A DNA stretch of 64,000 bases from the NCBI RefSeq assembly GCF_003014595.1, contig NZ_PYGK01000013.1, forward strand, positions 177,817-241,816. The letters are read 5' to 3'. Shown in pieces: positions 8,783 through 17,325 of the stretch; the stretch's first letter is position 1, and every line of letters begins with the position of its first letter. The notes beneath the pieces were generated by a model, which saw only the letters and a program-made list of their open reading frames with translations, was not told where the DNA came from and made no database searches. Both the position numbers and the translations under genes were made by a program. The stretch comes from Chitinophaga ginsengisoli. Lineage in GTDB: Bacteria > Bacteroidota > Bacteroidia > Chitinophagales > Chitinophagaceae.

Positions 8783-9085
8783 AAACTAATGTTTAATAGT
8801 AAGCGAAAAGTAATGGCATGGATATTCCAGGTCATCCAGGAGCACCTGAATAACTGATTGACCACACATGGCTGATAAACGCGTTTACATGTACAATGAA
8901 TTCCCGGGTATTACCGGGATGGTTAATAAGTTCTCATAACTAATTTTTAATAGTTAAAGCCAATAATATTAGCATGGACATTCCTCGTCATCCGGGAATA
9001 TCCGCAGTAAATAGCTGATTGATTACAGGCTGGTTGATAAGCTGCGTTTAGATACCACAATGAATTCCCGTAATGTGGCGGGAAC
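8776..9085. repeat. Tandem duplication (155-nt offset) of the susC leader and start codon
   Basis: The 155 bp upstream of and including the susC start (copy A, about 8776-8930) are repeated in diverged form at about 8931-9085 (copy B). Shared landmarks at a constant offset are CTCAT (the start-codon complement), TTTAATAGT, GCATGGA.ATTCC, GTCATCC, CTGATTGA, and CAATGAATTCCCG. On the minus strand copy B carries a relic start, ATG at 8937 followed by codons for MRTY and a stop at 8923, paralleling MRIY of susC. Copy A contains the palindrome AAACGCGTTT (8877-8886); copy B has TGCGTTTA (9043-9050). No gene lies in this 321-bp gap. It probably holds the susC promoter and control sites. Confidence 0.82.
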
Positions 9086-9103
9086 AAGTAATAGCTGTTT
9101 TAT

Positions 9104-9850
9104 TTATAAAATCTGAATACCCTTTTTCTTGTATGGCTGCAATTTTTTAGCATCAGGTGGCAGCTCAGTAATTAATATATCTATCTCGTCGACATCACAG
9201 ATCTTCAACTGTTCGGATGTGTTCATCTTTTCTGAAATGGTCAATACCACTACTTTCTTAGCGGTGCTGATCATGGCTCTTTTTACCTGTACTACATCCC
9301 AGTCATTATCGGTTAACCCATCTTCCACATCAATAGCATTGTTTCCAAGGAAACACAGGTCAGCTTTGATCATTTTTATCTTTGAAATGGCCTCTCCTCC
9401 TACGGTGATCTTTGATCCTTTGGATAGTTTGTCTCCGATTACGATCACTTCTATATTCGGATGATTGGCATATTCAAAAGCAGCAGGGAGGCTTACGGTA
9501 ATGAAAGTGGCCTGCAGGTCCCGTGGCAGCACGCGGGCCAGCTCTGCGATCGTAGTCCCCCCTGTAGTTAATACAAACATGCCGTCGTGTATTAGTTCGA
9601 CAGCTTTTAAAGCTATGTTTTTTTTATCGTTTACAGCGTATACATCCTGTGATGTGATACCCTGATGAAATGAATTGGAAAGCGCACCGCCATGCACTTT
9701 TATGATCTTTCCCTCCTGTGCCAACTCTGCAAGATCACGGCGGATAGTATCTTCCGATACCTGTATCTGTTCACTCAGATGAGAAGACAACACCTTATTA
9801 TGCAGGTTTACCTGGTGAAGTATGTATGCGTGGCGTTCTTCCTTTAACAT
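9104..9850 (-). CDS. DeoR/GlpR-family transcription regulator
   Basis: A 248-residue repressor-type protein. The N-terminal DeoR helix-turn-helix (about 1-57) has the family pattern SSHLSEQIQVSEDTIRRDL followed by KIIKVHGGAL. The rest is the DeoR C-terminal sugar-phosphate sensor, with the TTGGTT motif near residue 98 and LGNNAID-like segment near 170. Family members sense phosphorylated sugars; next to anmK and murQ the likely effector is MurNAc-6-phosphate or GlcNAc-6-phosphate (inference). It lies between anmK and susC with its own upstream gap containing an AAAACGCA site, repeated three times in the symporter/GH9 promoter gap. Confidence 0.93.
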   Translation of the reverse strand: MLKEERHAYILHQVNLHNKVLSSHLSEQIQVSEDTIRRDLAELAQEGKIIKVHGGALSNSFHQGITSQDVYAVNDKKNIALKAVELIHDGMFVLTTGGTTIAELARVLPRDLQATFITVSLPAAFEYANHPNIEVIVIGDKLSKGSKITVGGEAISKIKMIKADLCFLGNNAIDVEDGLTDNDWDVVQVKRAMISTAKKVVVLTISEKMNTSEQLKICDVDEIDILITELPPDAKKLQPYKKKGIQIL

Positions 9851-9890
9851 CTGGGTGATGAATACTTTGGTTGAAATATAGGATCAATTT

Positions 9891-9911
9891 CTGCAAAAAA
9901 ACGCAGAAAAC
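9891..9911. promoter_or_regulatory. Candidate DeoR site upstream of deoR
   Basis: The octamer AAAACGCA occurs at 9898-9905 inside a run CTGC-A7-CGCAG, 48 bp upstream of the deoR start. The same octamer is repeated between the divergent symporter and GH9 genes. DeoR proteins of amino-sugar pathways bind repeated T-rich/CG-containing half sites, so autoregulation is plausible. Assignment is inference. Confidence 0.4.
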
Positions 9912-9916
9912 AAAAT

Positions 9917-9971
9917 ATAACCCGCACTTTTTTGCTGCTTTTAGCAGGATTAAAAGAAAGAATGCGGGTTT
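9917..9971 (-). terminator. Nested hairpin after anmK
   Basis: AACCCGCA (9919-9926) pairs with TGCGGGTT (9963-9970), enclosing a second hairpin CTGCT/AGCAG near 9935-9947. It overlaps the anmK stop codon. The T run on the minus strand is weak, so termination may be partial, allowing readthrough into deoR. Confidence 0.45.
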
Positions 9972-11163
9972 ATGCCGGAAATGATAGCTTTCCCATGGTG
10001 ATAGCAGGCATGCCGGGCTTACCGAAATCAATGCCTTCTCCACAAAGCGCTTCATTAGCGAGTATGGCAAATAGTACAGCTTCTTTTGCATCTCCCGCTA
10101 TGCCTAATTCATCGGTAGTATGCAATTGCAGACGTGGTAGTCTTTCCCTGATCAAGCCTGTCAGCAAAGGATTATGCGCCCCTCCTCCACTTACGTATAC
10201 TGCGTAGTACTTACCTTCCTGCAAGACGCTTTTCAGTGCGTCAGTGATCGTGTCAGCACTGAAACGGGTCAGTGTAGCCATGATATCATAAGGGGAAAGA
10301 TGAGTTGTATTACTGCGCTCCTGTGCTGCTTTTACGTATGCTTTACTGAATAGTTCAGGACCTGTTGTACGCGGAAATGATGCTTTGAAAAAGGGATCGC
10401 TCTTTAGTGCTGTTAATAAGCTTTCATTCACTGTACCCTGTTTTGCGAACAGGGCATCTTTATCATATTCTGCCTGGAAGCACTCTCGCGCGAAGGCATC
10501 GAGTAATGTATTACCCGGCCCTGTATCTGTTACAAACACACCAGCAGCATCAAGATCGCCGGGCAGGAAAGTGAAGTTGGCAATACCTCCCATATTCAGC
10601 ATGATCCTATCTTCTCCTCTCTTTGAGAAGAGGCAGTAGTCGCCGTACAATGCCAGTGGCGCTCCCTCACCTCCGGCAGCAATATGTTTCTGTCTGAAAT
10701 CACTTAAGGTGATGATGCCGGTTTTTACGGCTATGTGATCACCGTCTACGATCTGTAAAGTAGCATTGGGAAAATCAGGCAGGCGGTGTAATATCTTCGG
10801 ACTGTGATAGACTGTTTGTCCGTGGGAGGCAATAATATCCACCTCTTCGGCAGCTACATTCCATTTTTGCAGACAGTCCAGTATCCATTGTGCATGCAGG
10901 TTTGCCAGCCACGGGTTCAACAGACAAAGCTGCTGAAAAGAGATCGTATCTTTTGCAAATACTTTCCTGATCTCATCCTTCACGTTCAAAGGATAAGGAA
11001 CCGTATCAAAATGTTCCAGTGTAACGCGGGTATCCATTCCGCTGCCGCTGATAGCACATAGTGCCACATCCAACCCATCCAATGATGTACCCGACATCAG
11101 CCCGATAATACGTCTTACCGGCTTTTGTGCAATGGTGATTAAACGTTCAAGATTCCTGTTCAT
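9970..11163 (-). CDS. anmK: Anhydro-N-acetylmuramic acid kinase
   Basis: A 397-residue cytosolic kinase that phosphorylates and ring-opens 1,6-anhydro-MurNAc to MurNAc-6-phosphate. The N-terminal ATP-binding signature GLMSGTSLDGLDVALC lies at about residues 21-36; further family motifs are DFRQKHIAAGGEGAPL (about 156-171), LNMGGIANFT (about 190-199) and DTGPGN (about 213-218). Its length is normal (E. coli AnmK is 369). It overlaps murQ by 4 nt, and the two act in sequence: AnmK makes the MurQ substrate. Confidence 0.96.
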   Translation of the reverse strand: MNRNLERLITIAQKPVRRIIGLMSGTSLDGLDVALCAISGSGMDTRVTLEHFDTVPYPLNVKDEIRKVFAKDTISFQQLCLLNPWLANLHAQWILDCLQKWNVAAEEVDIIASHGQTVYHSPKILHRLPDFPNATLQIVDGDHIAVKTGIITLSDFRQKHIAAGGEGAPLALYGDYCLFSKRGEDRIMLNMGGIANFTFLPGDLDAAGVFVTDTGPGNTLLDAFARECFQAEYDKDALFAKQGTVNESLLTALKSDPFFKASFPRTTGPELFSKAYVKAAQERSNTTHLSPYDIMATLTRFSADTITDALKSVLQEGKYYAVYVSGGGAHNPLLTGLIRERLPRLQLHTTDELGIAGDAKEAVLFAILANEALCGEGIDFGKPGMPAITMGKLSFPA

Positions 11164-11963
11164 GATTTTCTGCTTTCTATAGCTGCCCTTACACTTCCTT
11201 TTTCTGCGATCAGCTGACGGGCAGTGTCTTCATCTACCTTCAGTTCACTCATTACCATCCTCGTAGCACGGTCTACCAGTTTATGATTACTCAGCTGCAT
11301 GTCTACCATCTTATTTCCCTTCACTCTTCCCAGTTGTATCATGATGGAAGTGGAGATCATATTCAGGATCAGCTTCTGGGCGGTACCTGACTTCATGCGG
11401 GTACTGCCGGTGAGGAACTCCGCTCCCACTTCTGCTTCTACCGGATATTCCACGGCAGCAGCCAGGGGACTGCCTGTATTGCAGGTTACACAGCCCGTCA
11501 CAATACCTCTTTCACGCATGGTCTTCACACCACCGATCACATAAGGTGTAGTGCCCGATGCAGCGATACCTATTACTACATCCTGCGTATTGACATTAAA
11601 ACTATCGAGGTCTTTGGCAGCCTGTTGCCTGTCATCTTCTGCGAACTCCACAGCTTTGCGAATGGCTTTGTCGCCTCCGGCGATAATACCCACGACCAGT
11701 TCATGCGGCACACCAAACGTAGGTGGGCATTCCGATGCATCCAGGATACCCAGTCTTCCGCTGGTACCGGCACCGATGTAGAACAGTCGGCCTCCTTCTT
11801 TCATTTTTTCTACTGCTGCTGTTACCAGCTTTTCTATCTGGGGAATAGCTTTGGCCACTGCCTGGGGCACCGTCGCATCTTCACTGTTGATCCCTTCCAA
11901 CAGGGCACGGACACTCATCTTCTCCAGGTCGTTGAAACGGGAAGACATTTCAGTTGTAAGCAT
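11160..11963 (-). CDS. murQ: N-acetylmuramic acid 6-phosphate etherase
   Basis: A 267-residue SIS-domain lyase that splits MurNAc-6-phosphate into GlcNAc-6-phosphate and D-lactate. Family motifs are visible: YIGAGTSGRLGILDASECPP (about 62-81), GIIAGGDKAIRKAVEFAEDD (about 93-112), GIAASGTTPYVIGG (about 132-145), and EFLTGSTRMKSGTAQK (about 182-197). It is a little shorter at both ends than the E. coli enzyme (298). It lies 24 bp after the symporter gene and overlaps anmK by 4 nt, forming a transporter-etherase-kinase operon. Confidence 0.96.
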   Translation of the reverse strand: MLTTEMSSRFNDLEKMSVRALLEGINSEDATVPQAVAKAIPQIEKLVTAAVEKMKEGGRLFYIGAGTSGRLGILDASECPPTFGVPHELVVGIIAGGDKAIRKAVEFAEDDRQQAAKDLDSFNVNTQDVVIGIAASGTTPYVIGGVKTMRERGIVTGCVTCNTGSPLAAAVEYPVEAEVGAEFLTGSTRMKSGTAQKLILNMISTSIMIQLGRVKGNKMVDMQLSNHKLVDRATRMVMSELKVDEDTARQLIAEKGSVRAAIESRKS

Positions 11964-11987
11964 AGTCTACACATTAAGTTTTACAGA

Positions 11988-13469
11988 TCAGGATAGCATT
12001 CCTTTTTTCTGAAAGTTGCCGGAACTCAGCCATAAACCGATGAACATAAACAGTCCGTTGATGACAAGTAATTCCAGACCTATTTTATAGTCTTTGAAAA
12101 GATATGACTGACACATCTCCAGCACATAACACAGCACAGGCGCTGCTAAGGCAACACCCGGCACCATATCATCGTTCACGGTGCGTTTGGTTAAAATGCC
12201 GAAAGCAAATAAACCCAGTAAAGGTCCATAAGTGTACGAGGCTACCTTGAGTATCACGGAGATCATACTCTGGCTATCGATATGTTTAAACACCAGGACG
12301 ATCAGCAGGAATATTACCGTGAAACCAAGGTGTACAAATCGCCTGGTCTTCTTCTTCTCTTTCTCTGAAAGATCCTCTCTTCGCTGCATATTCAGGATAT
12401 CGATACAGAAAGAAGAGGTCAGCGCCGTGATAGCACCATCCGCACTGGGAAACAATGCGGAGATCAGGGCGATGATAAAGATCACTGAAATAGCTGCCGG
12501 CATACGTTGTGCATCGAGGGCCAGCGTCGGGAACAGTTTATCCGAAGCAGCTGTTACACCGATGGTATCAGCATACAGATATAATAATCCTCCGAGGAAA
12601 AGAAACAATAATATCACCACACCAAAGATCAGGCTTAATGTCATGATGTTCTTCTGGGCATCTACCAGGCGTTTAACAGAAATATTCTTCTGCATCATCT
12701 CCTGGTCCATCCCCGTCATGGTAATTGTAATAAAGGCCCCGCCCAGGATCTGTTTGAAGAAGAACAGCGGACTATTGGGATCGGTGAAGAAGATCTTCGA
12801 CATGCCTTTACTACCCATTGCCTGCAAGCTGCTGCCAACGTTCATGTCGAGGCGGTTCAGGATATACACGATACAAATGACAAGGCCGGCCAGCATACAG
12901 GTGGTCTGCAGGGTGTCAGTATACACGATCGTTTTCACACCACCTTCAAAAGTATACAGGAGGATCATCAGCAGAATGATCAATGTAGTGAGCCAGAAAG
13001 GCACCTGAAATTGATCTTTAAAAGCTTCTTCCAACAGGTTCTGCAGGATGTTTACCACCAGGTACAACCTGGCAGTAGCGCCGAGTGTTCTGGATAATAT
13101 AAAGAAGGAGGCGCCTGTTTTGTAAGACTTATTGCCAAAGCGGGTGCTGAAATAATTATAGATAGAGGTCAGCTGTAAGCGGTAATACAATGGCAACAGC
13201 ACGAACGCGATGACCACATATCCCATCATATTACCCAGGGCTACCTGGAAGTAACCAAAAGCAGTCTTACCGACATCACCAGGTACACTCACAAAGGTGA
13301 CACCACTTAATGAGGTACCGATCATCCCAAAGGCCACCAGCATCCAGTTACTGTTACGGTTGCCTATAAAGAAAGAGTCGTTGTTTGAATTACGGCCGGT
13401 ATACCAGGCTACGATCAACAGGATAACGAAATACGCAATGACAATAGAAAACAAAAGGCCTGGTGTCAT
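11988..13469 (-). CDS. Sodium:solute symporter family transporter
   Basis: A 493-residue inner-membrane protein with about 13 hydrophobic segments and the SSS-family layout. Diagnostic stretches are the N-terminal GNRNSNWMLVAFGMIGTSLSG (about residues 37-57) and the SSFCIDILN-type motif after TM8 (about 350). It is a Na+-coupled importer. First gene of the symporter-murQ-anmK operon, so MurNAc, anhydro-MurNAc or another amino sugar is the likely cargo (inference from context, not from residues). The divergent GH9-deacetylase gene shares its 144-bp promoter region. Confidence 0.9.
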   Translation of the reverse strand: MTPGLLFSIVIAYFVILLIVAWYTGRNSNNDSFFIGNRNSNWMLVAFGMIGTSLSGVTFVSVPGDVGKTAFGYFQVALGNMMGYVVIAFVLLPLYYRLQLTSIYNYFSTRFGNKSYKTGASFFILSRTLGATARLYLVVNILQNLLEEAFKDQFQVPFWLTTLIILLMILLYTFEGGVKTIVYTDTLQTTCMLAGLVICIVYILNRLDMNVGSSLQAMGSKGMSKIFFTDPNSPLFFFKQILGGAFITITMTGMDQEMMQKNISVKRLVDAQKNIMTLSLIFGVVILLFLFLGGLLYLYADTIGVTAASDKLFPTLALDAQRMPAAISVIFIIALISALFPSADGAITALTSSFCIDILNMQRREDLSEKEKKKTRRFVHLGFTVIFLLIVLVFKHIDSQSMISVILKVASYTYGPLLGLFAFGILTKRTVNDDMVPGVALAAPVLCYVLEMCQSYLFKDYKIGLELLVINGLFMFIGLWLSSGNFQKKGMLS

Positions 13470-13499
13470 AAAGTAGAATTTCTTTGATTAAAGCCGCAC

Positions 13500-13571
13500 A
13501 AAAACGCATATTCACATTTCAATATAAACACAAAAACGCAAAAAACGCATAATTGTATGCAGAAAAACGAA
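13500..13571. promoter_or_regulatory. Repeated AAAACGCA sites in a divergent promoter
   Basis: Between the symporter and GH9 genes the octamer AAAACGCA occurs at 13501-13508, 13533-13540 and 13542-13549, with a variant AAAACGAA at 13564-13571. The same octamer precedes deoR (9898-9905). Clustered direct repeats in a shared promoter region are what a DeoR-type regulator of amino-sugar genes would use. The link to this DeoR protein is inference. Confidence 0.5.
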
Positions 13572-13613
13572 TAAATTTATATTTTCACAGTACTTCCACC
13601 AAAATCACGTGAT

Positions 13614-16061
13614 ATGAAAAAGCTGCTCCTGCTGGTATTATCCGCATTTATCAGCCTTCCCCTTCTTGCAGACTGGATACGCATTAACCAGCTTGGTTAT
13701 GCGCCGCACAGCAGCAAAGTAGCAGTATGGTGCAGTAAGGAACAAGATACATTAAAATATTTTGAACTGGTCAATGCCCAGACAGGCAAGATCGTATTCG
13801 AACACACTGCAGGCAGGGCCGCCGGGGAGTATGGACCATTCCGGCAAACCAGCAGACTGGATTTCTCTGCGTTCACTACGGCAGGACAATATTATTTACA
13901 GGCGGGCGGGGCGAAGTCGCCGGTATTCGCTATCAGTGATTCGGTATATAAAGGAACAGCCGATTTCTGTCTGCGGTATATGCGTCAGCAAAGAAATGGC
14001 TTCAATCCTTTTCTGAAAGACTCCTGTCATACGCATGACGGCTTTCCCGTGTATGGGCCGGACAGCGTGTTTGTGCCGGTTTCCGGTGGCTGGCATGATG
14101 CTTCGGATTATCTGCAATATGTCACTACTTCCGCTAATGCTACCTGGCATTTGCTGGCGGCGTATCGTGACTTCCCAAACGTATTTACAGACTCACTACA
14201 GGCCAACGGACTGTCAGGCAATAATGGTATGGCCGACGTACTGGACGAGGCAAAATGGGGGTTGGATTGGCTCATTAAAATGAATCCTCAGGATGACAGG
14301 ATGTATAACCAGGTAGGCGATGACCGCGACCACCAGGGGATGCGTATTCCCCGGCAGGATACTAACTTCTATGGCCACGGACTGGAGCGCCCCGTCTACT
14401 TCTGTACAGGAGAGCCACAAGGTTTGTTGAAGTATAAGAACCGCAGCACAGGGGTTGCCTCTACCGCAGGAAAATTCAGCAGCTGTTTTGCTTTAGGTAC
14501 ACAGTTGTTTGCAGGGCTGCAGCCCTCTTATGCAGACATCCTGCGACATAAAGCTACAGTCGCTTACAAACTGGGTATGCAAAAACCGGGCGTTTGTCAG
14601 ACAGCCCCCGGACGTTCCCCTTATTTCTATGAAGAAGATAACTGGACAGATGACATGGAACTGGCGGCAGTCTCTCTCGGAGGTTCCTATCTTTCCAATG
14701 CATGGACCTTCGCACAACGGGAACCTGTCACGCCCTGGCTGGGACAGGACACCGCCCGTCACTATCAATGGTACCCATTCATTAATCCGGGTCATGCAGA
14801 ACTGGCCAGGTTATCAACAGGCGCACAAAGAGATACATTGATCCGTTATTATAAGGAAGGTATTGAACGTGTATGGCGTAAGGCATCGCAGAATGCCTTC
14901 TACAGAGGTATTCCTTTTATCTGGTGCAGTAATAATCTGACAGTAGCCTTTGCCATTCAATGTTACTGGTACCGGCAGCTGAGCGGCGACAGTACTTACA
15001 TACAACTGGAACAGGCCTGCTTTGACTGGATATTCGGCTGTAATCCCTGGGGCACAGCCATGGTATATGGCTTACCACAACGGGGCGATACACCCACTGA
15101 CCCTCACTCTTCCTTCACTCACCTGAAACAATACCCGATAGACGGCGGACTGGTAGACGGGCCAGTCTACACCAATATCTTCAAGAACCTGATCGGTATT
15201 CAATTGCAGGATGCTGACGAATATGCGGACTTCCAAAGTGATCTGGCAGTATATCACGATGACTATGGCGACTACAGCACCAATGAGCCGACCATGGATG
15301 GTACCGCTGTGTTGATCTATCTGCTGGCTGCAAAAGAAAACGCTGCCAGGCAACAAGGCTATACTGTTACACAACATGGCATCACAAGAATGGATAGCAC
15401 CAGGAAGGAGATCGCACTGGTGTTTACGGGTGATGAATTTGGGGAAGGTTTAACTCATATCACTCATGTACTGCAACAAGAACAGGTGAAAGGTTCTTTT
15501 TTCTTTACGGGGAACTTTTATAGCAATACTCATTTCAAAGCCCATATTAAACAGCTATATGCTAATGGACATTATTTAGGTCCGCATTCAGACAAACACC
15601 TGTTATACTGTGACTGGCAGAAGCGGGATAGCCTGCTCGTTTCACAACAGCAGTTCTCTACAGACATGAAAGCCAATCTTTCGAAGATGCAACAGTTAGG
15701 CATCGATACGGCAAAAGTGCATACTTATATTCCGCCTTATGAATGGTGGAATGACACGATCGCAGCATGGTCACAACCATTGGGATTGCAGATCGTTTGC
15801 TTTACGCCAGGGACAGGCAGTAATGCAGATTACACCTACCCGGAAATGGGTGCTTCCTATAAAAGCAGTGAAGCGATCATCAAATCTGTAAAAGCGTTTG
15901 GAAAGAACAGGACGGGAAAGCTGAATGGGGTGATACTATTAATGCATGCAGGTACAGATGCCAGAAGAAAAGACAAGTTGTACCTGCATTTAGCTGCACT
16001 GATAAAATATCTGAAACAACAGGGGTATCATTTTAGAAAGGTAGATGAGCTGGTTATCTAA
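13614..16061 (+). CDS. Secreted GH9 glycoside hydrolase fused to a NodB-type deacetylase
   Basis: An 815-residue exported two-enzyme protein. Order: signal peptide (1-19), cellulase N-terminal Ig-like domain (about 21-105, IRINQLGYAPHSSKVAVW), GH9 alpha/alpha barrel (about 115-575), then a polysaccharide-deacetylase domain (about 597-812). GH9 catalytic Asp162 and Asp165 lie in GGWHDASDY and the acid Glu558 in TNEPTMDG. The NodB part has FTGDE (Asp607) and the metal-binding HSDKH motif (His658, His662), so both domains look active. GH9 proteins are usually endoglucanases, but some act on glucosamine oligomers. The divergent MurNAc genes and the deacetylase favour an amino-sugar polymer (inference). 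Its last 8 bp overlap the convergent proA gene. Confidence 0.92.
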   Translation: MKKLLLLVLSAFISLPLLADWIRINQLGYAPHSSKVAVWCSKEQDTLKYFELVNAQTGKIVFEHTAGRAAGEYGPFRQTSRLDFSAFTTAGQYYLQAGGAKSPVFAISDSVYKGTADFCLRYMRQQRNGFNPFLKDSCHTHDGFPVYGPDSVFVPVSGGWHDASDYLQYVTTSANATWHLLAAYRDFPNVFTDSLQANGLSGNNGMADVLDEAKWGLDWLIKMNPQDDRMYNQVGDDRDHQGMRIPRQDTNFYGHGLERPVYFCTGEPQGLLKYKNRSTGVASTAGKFSSCFALGTQLFAGLQPSYADILRHKATVAYKLGMQKPGVCQTAPGRSPYFYEEDNWTDDMELAAVSLGGSYLSNAWTFAQREPVTPWLGQDTARHYQWYPFINPGHAELARLSTGAQRDTLIRYYKEGIERVWRKASQNAFYRGIPFIWCSNNLTVAFAIQCYWYRQLSGDSTYIQLEQACFDWIFGCNPWGTAMVYGLPQRGDTPTDPHSSFTHLKQYPIDGGLVDGPVYTNIFKNLIGIQLQDADEYADFQSDLAVYHDDYGDYSTNEPTMDGTAVLIYLLAAKENAARQQGYTVTQHGITRMDSTRKEIALVFTGDEFGEGLTHITHVLQQEQVKGSFFFTGNFYSNTHFKAHIKQLYANGHYLGPHSDKHLLYCDWQKRDSLLVSQQQFSTDMKANLSKMQQLGIDTAKVHTYIPPYEWWNDTIAAWSQPLGLQIVCFTPGTGSNADYTYPEMGASYKSSEAIIKSVKAFGKNRTGKLNGVILLMHAGTDARRKDKLYLHLAALIKYLKQQGYHFRKVDELVI

Positions 16062-17301
16062 CCTGCCCATCTCCTCTTACAAACCATTTTTCGGTGACCA
16101 GTTTCTCCAATGCGAAAGGTCCTCTCGCATGTAATTTCTGCGTAGAGATACCTATCTCAGCGCCTAGTCCGAATACACCACCGTCGGTGAACCGGGTGGA
16201 AGCATTCACATATACAGCGGCGGCATCCACTTCATTGAGAAAACGTTCACTGATTGCAGTATCTTTTGATATAATCGCTTCAGAATGTTTGGAAGAATAT
16301 TCCTGGATGTGTTGCAGCGCTTCATCCACACCGTTCACCACTTTTACAGAGCATTTGAAGTCCAGGAACTCGCGTCCGAAATCGGCAGGTGTGGCATGTA
16401 TCAGGTAAGGATATTCCAGCGCTTCCAGCATGTTGTACGATACATCATCTGCAAAGATCTCCACATCATAGTCCTGCAGAGAATCGGCCAGCAGCCGAAG
16501 TAAGCCGGGCGCAGCCTGTTCATCTACCAGTACTGTATCCAAGGCATTACATACCGATGGACGGGATACTTTTGCATTGGTGATCACTTTACTGGCCATT
16601 TCGATGTCCGCCGTCTTTTCTACATAGGTATGACAAACACCAGCACCAGTCTCTATCACCGGCACTTTGGAATTAGCGCGTACATAGTCGATCAGCTGCT
16701 GTGATCCACGGGGAATGATGATATCAATGTATTTTACAGCTGTCAGCATTTCGCCGATCAACGCTCTGTCCACTGGTAACAACTGCACTGCATTCACATC
16801 TACTTTAAATGCTTCCAGTACTTCCTTGATCAGCTTCACCAGGATGATGTTTGTATGAAAGGCATCTGTACCGCCGCGCAATACCGCTACGTTGCCAGAC
16901 TTGATACACAGGGCGGCGACATCCAGTGTCACATTCGGACGTGATTCATAGATCACACCTACCACCCCCAGCGGAGCGGTACGTTTCTGCACCTGTAAAC
17001 CGTTGTCCAGTGTTCTTTCCACCAGCAGCTGGTTGGCCGGGTCGGGTAACTGTGCAATATCTTTCAGACTGTCTGCCAGTTGCTGTATACGGCTGGCATT
17101 CAGTAATAACCTGTCTTTTTTCGGGTCCTGGTCAGACATCTTATCCAGGTCCTTTTTGTTTTCCGCTACAATATCCGCGGTATGTGCTACTATCCGGTCG
17201 GCCAGTTGCAGCAGCAGTTGCTGCTTCTGTTCGTCAGGCAGCGTCTTCACAGAACGTGTGGCGGCCTGCGCCTGTACCAGTAAAGGTTGTATAGATTCCA
17301 T
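16054..17301 (-). CDS. proA: Glutamate-5-semialdehyde dehydrogenase (gamma-glutamyl phosphate reductase)
   Basis: A 415-residue cytosolic NADPH-dependent enzyme of proline synthesis, reducing gamma-glutamyl phosphate to glutamate-5-semialdehyde. It has the ALDH-superfamily fold with GVIYESRPNVTLDVAALCIKSGN-type core (about 115-135, starting PLGVVGVIYESRPN), PRGSQQLIDYVR (about 198-209), and the catalytic Cys in SRPSVCNALDTVL (about residue 250). Full length. It lies 24 bp downstream of proB and converges on the GH9 gene, overlapping its end by 8 bp, so no intergenic terminator is possible there. Confidence 0.97.
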   Translation of the reverse strand: MESIQPLLVQAQAATRSVKTLPDEQKQQLLLQLADRIVAHTADIVAENKKDLDKMSDQDPKKDRLLLNASRIQQLADSLKDIAQLPDPANQLLVERTLDNGLQVQKRTAPLGVVGVIYESRPNVTLDVAALCIKSGNVAVLRGGTDAFHTNIILVKLIKEVLEAFKVDVNAVQLLPVDRALIGEMLTAVKYIDIIIPRGSQQLIDYVRANSKVPVIETGAGVCHTYVEKTADIEMASKVITNAKVSRPSVCNALDTVLVDEQAAPGLLRLLADSLQDYDVEIFADDVSYNMLEALEYPYLIHATPADFGREFLDFKCSVKVVNGVDEALQHIQEYSSKHSEAIISKDTAISERFLNEVDAAAVYVNASTRFTDGGVFGLGAEIGISTQKLHARGPFALEKLVTEKWFVRGDGQVR

Positions 17302-17325
17302 CTTCCGCTTGTTTTACTTGTTTGT

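Noticed and set aside
8776..9085. CRISPR-like or direct-repeat array upstream of susC
   Set aside because: Only two diverged 155-bp copies without spacers; a duplicated leader explains it better.
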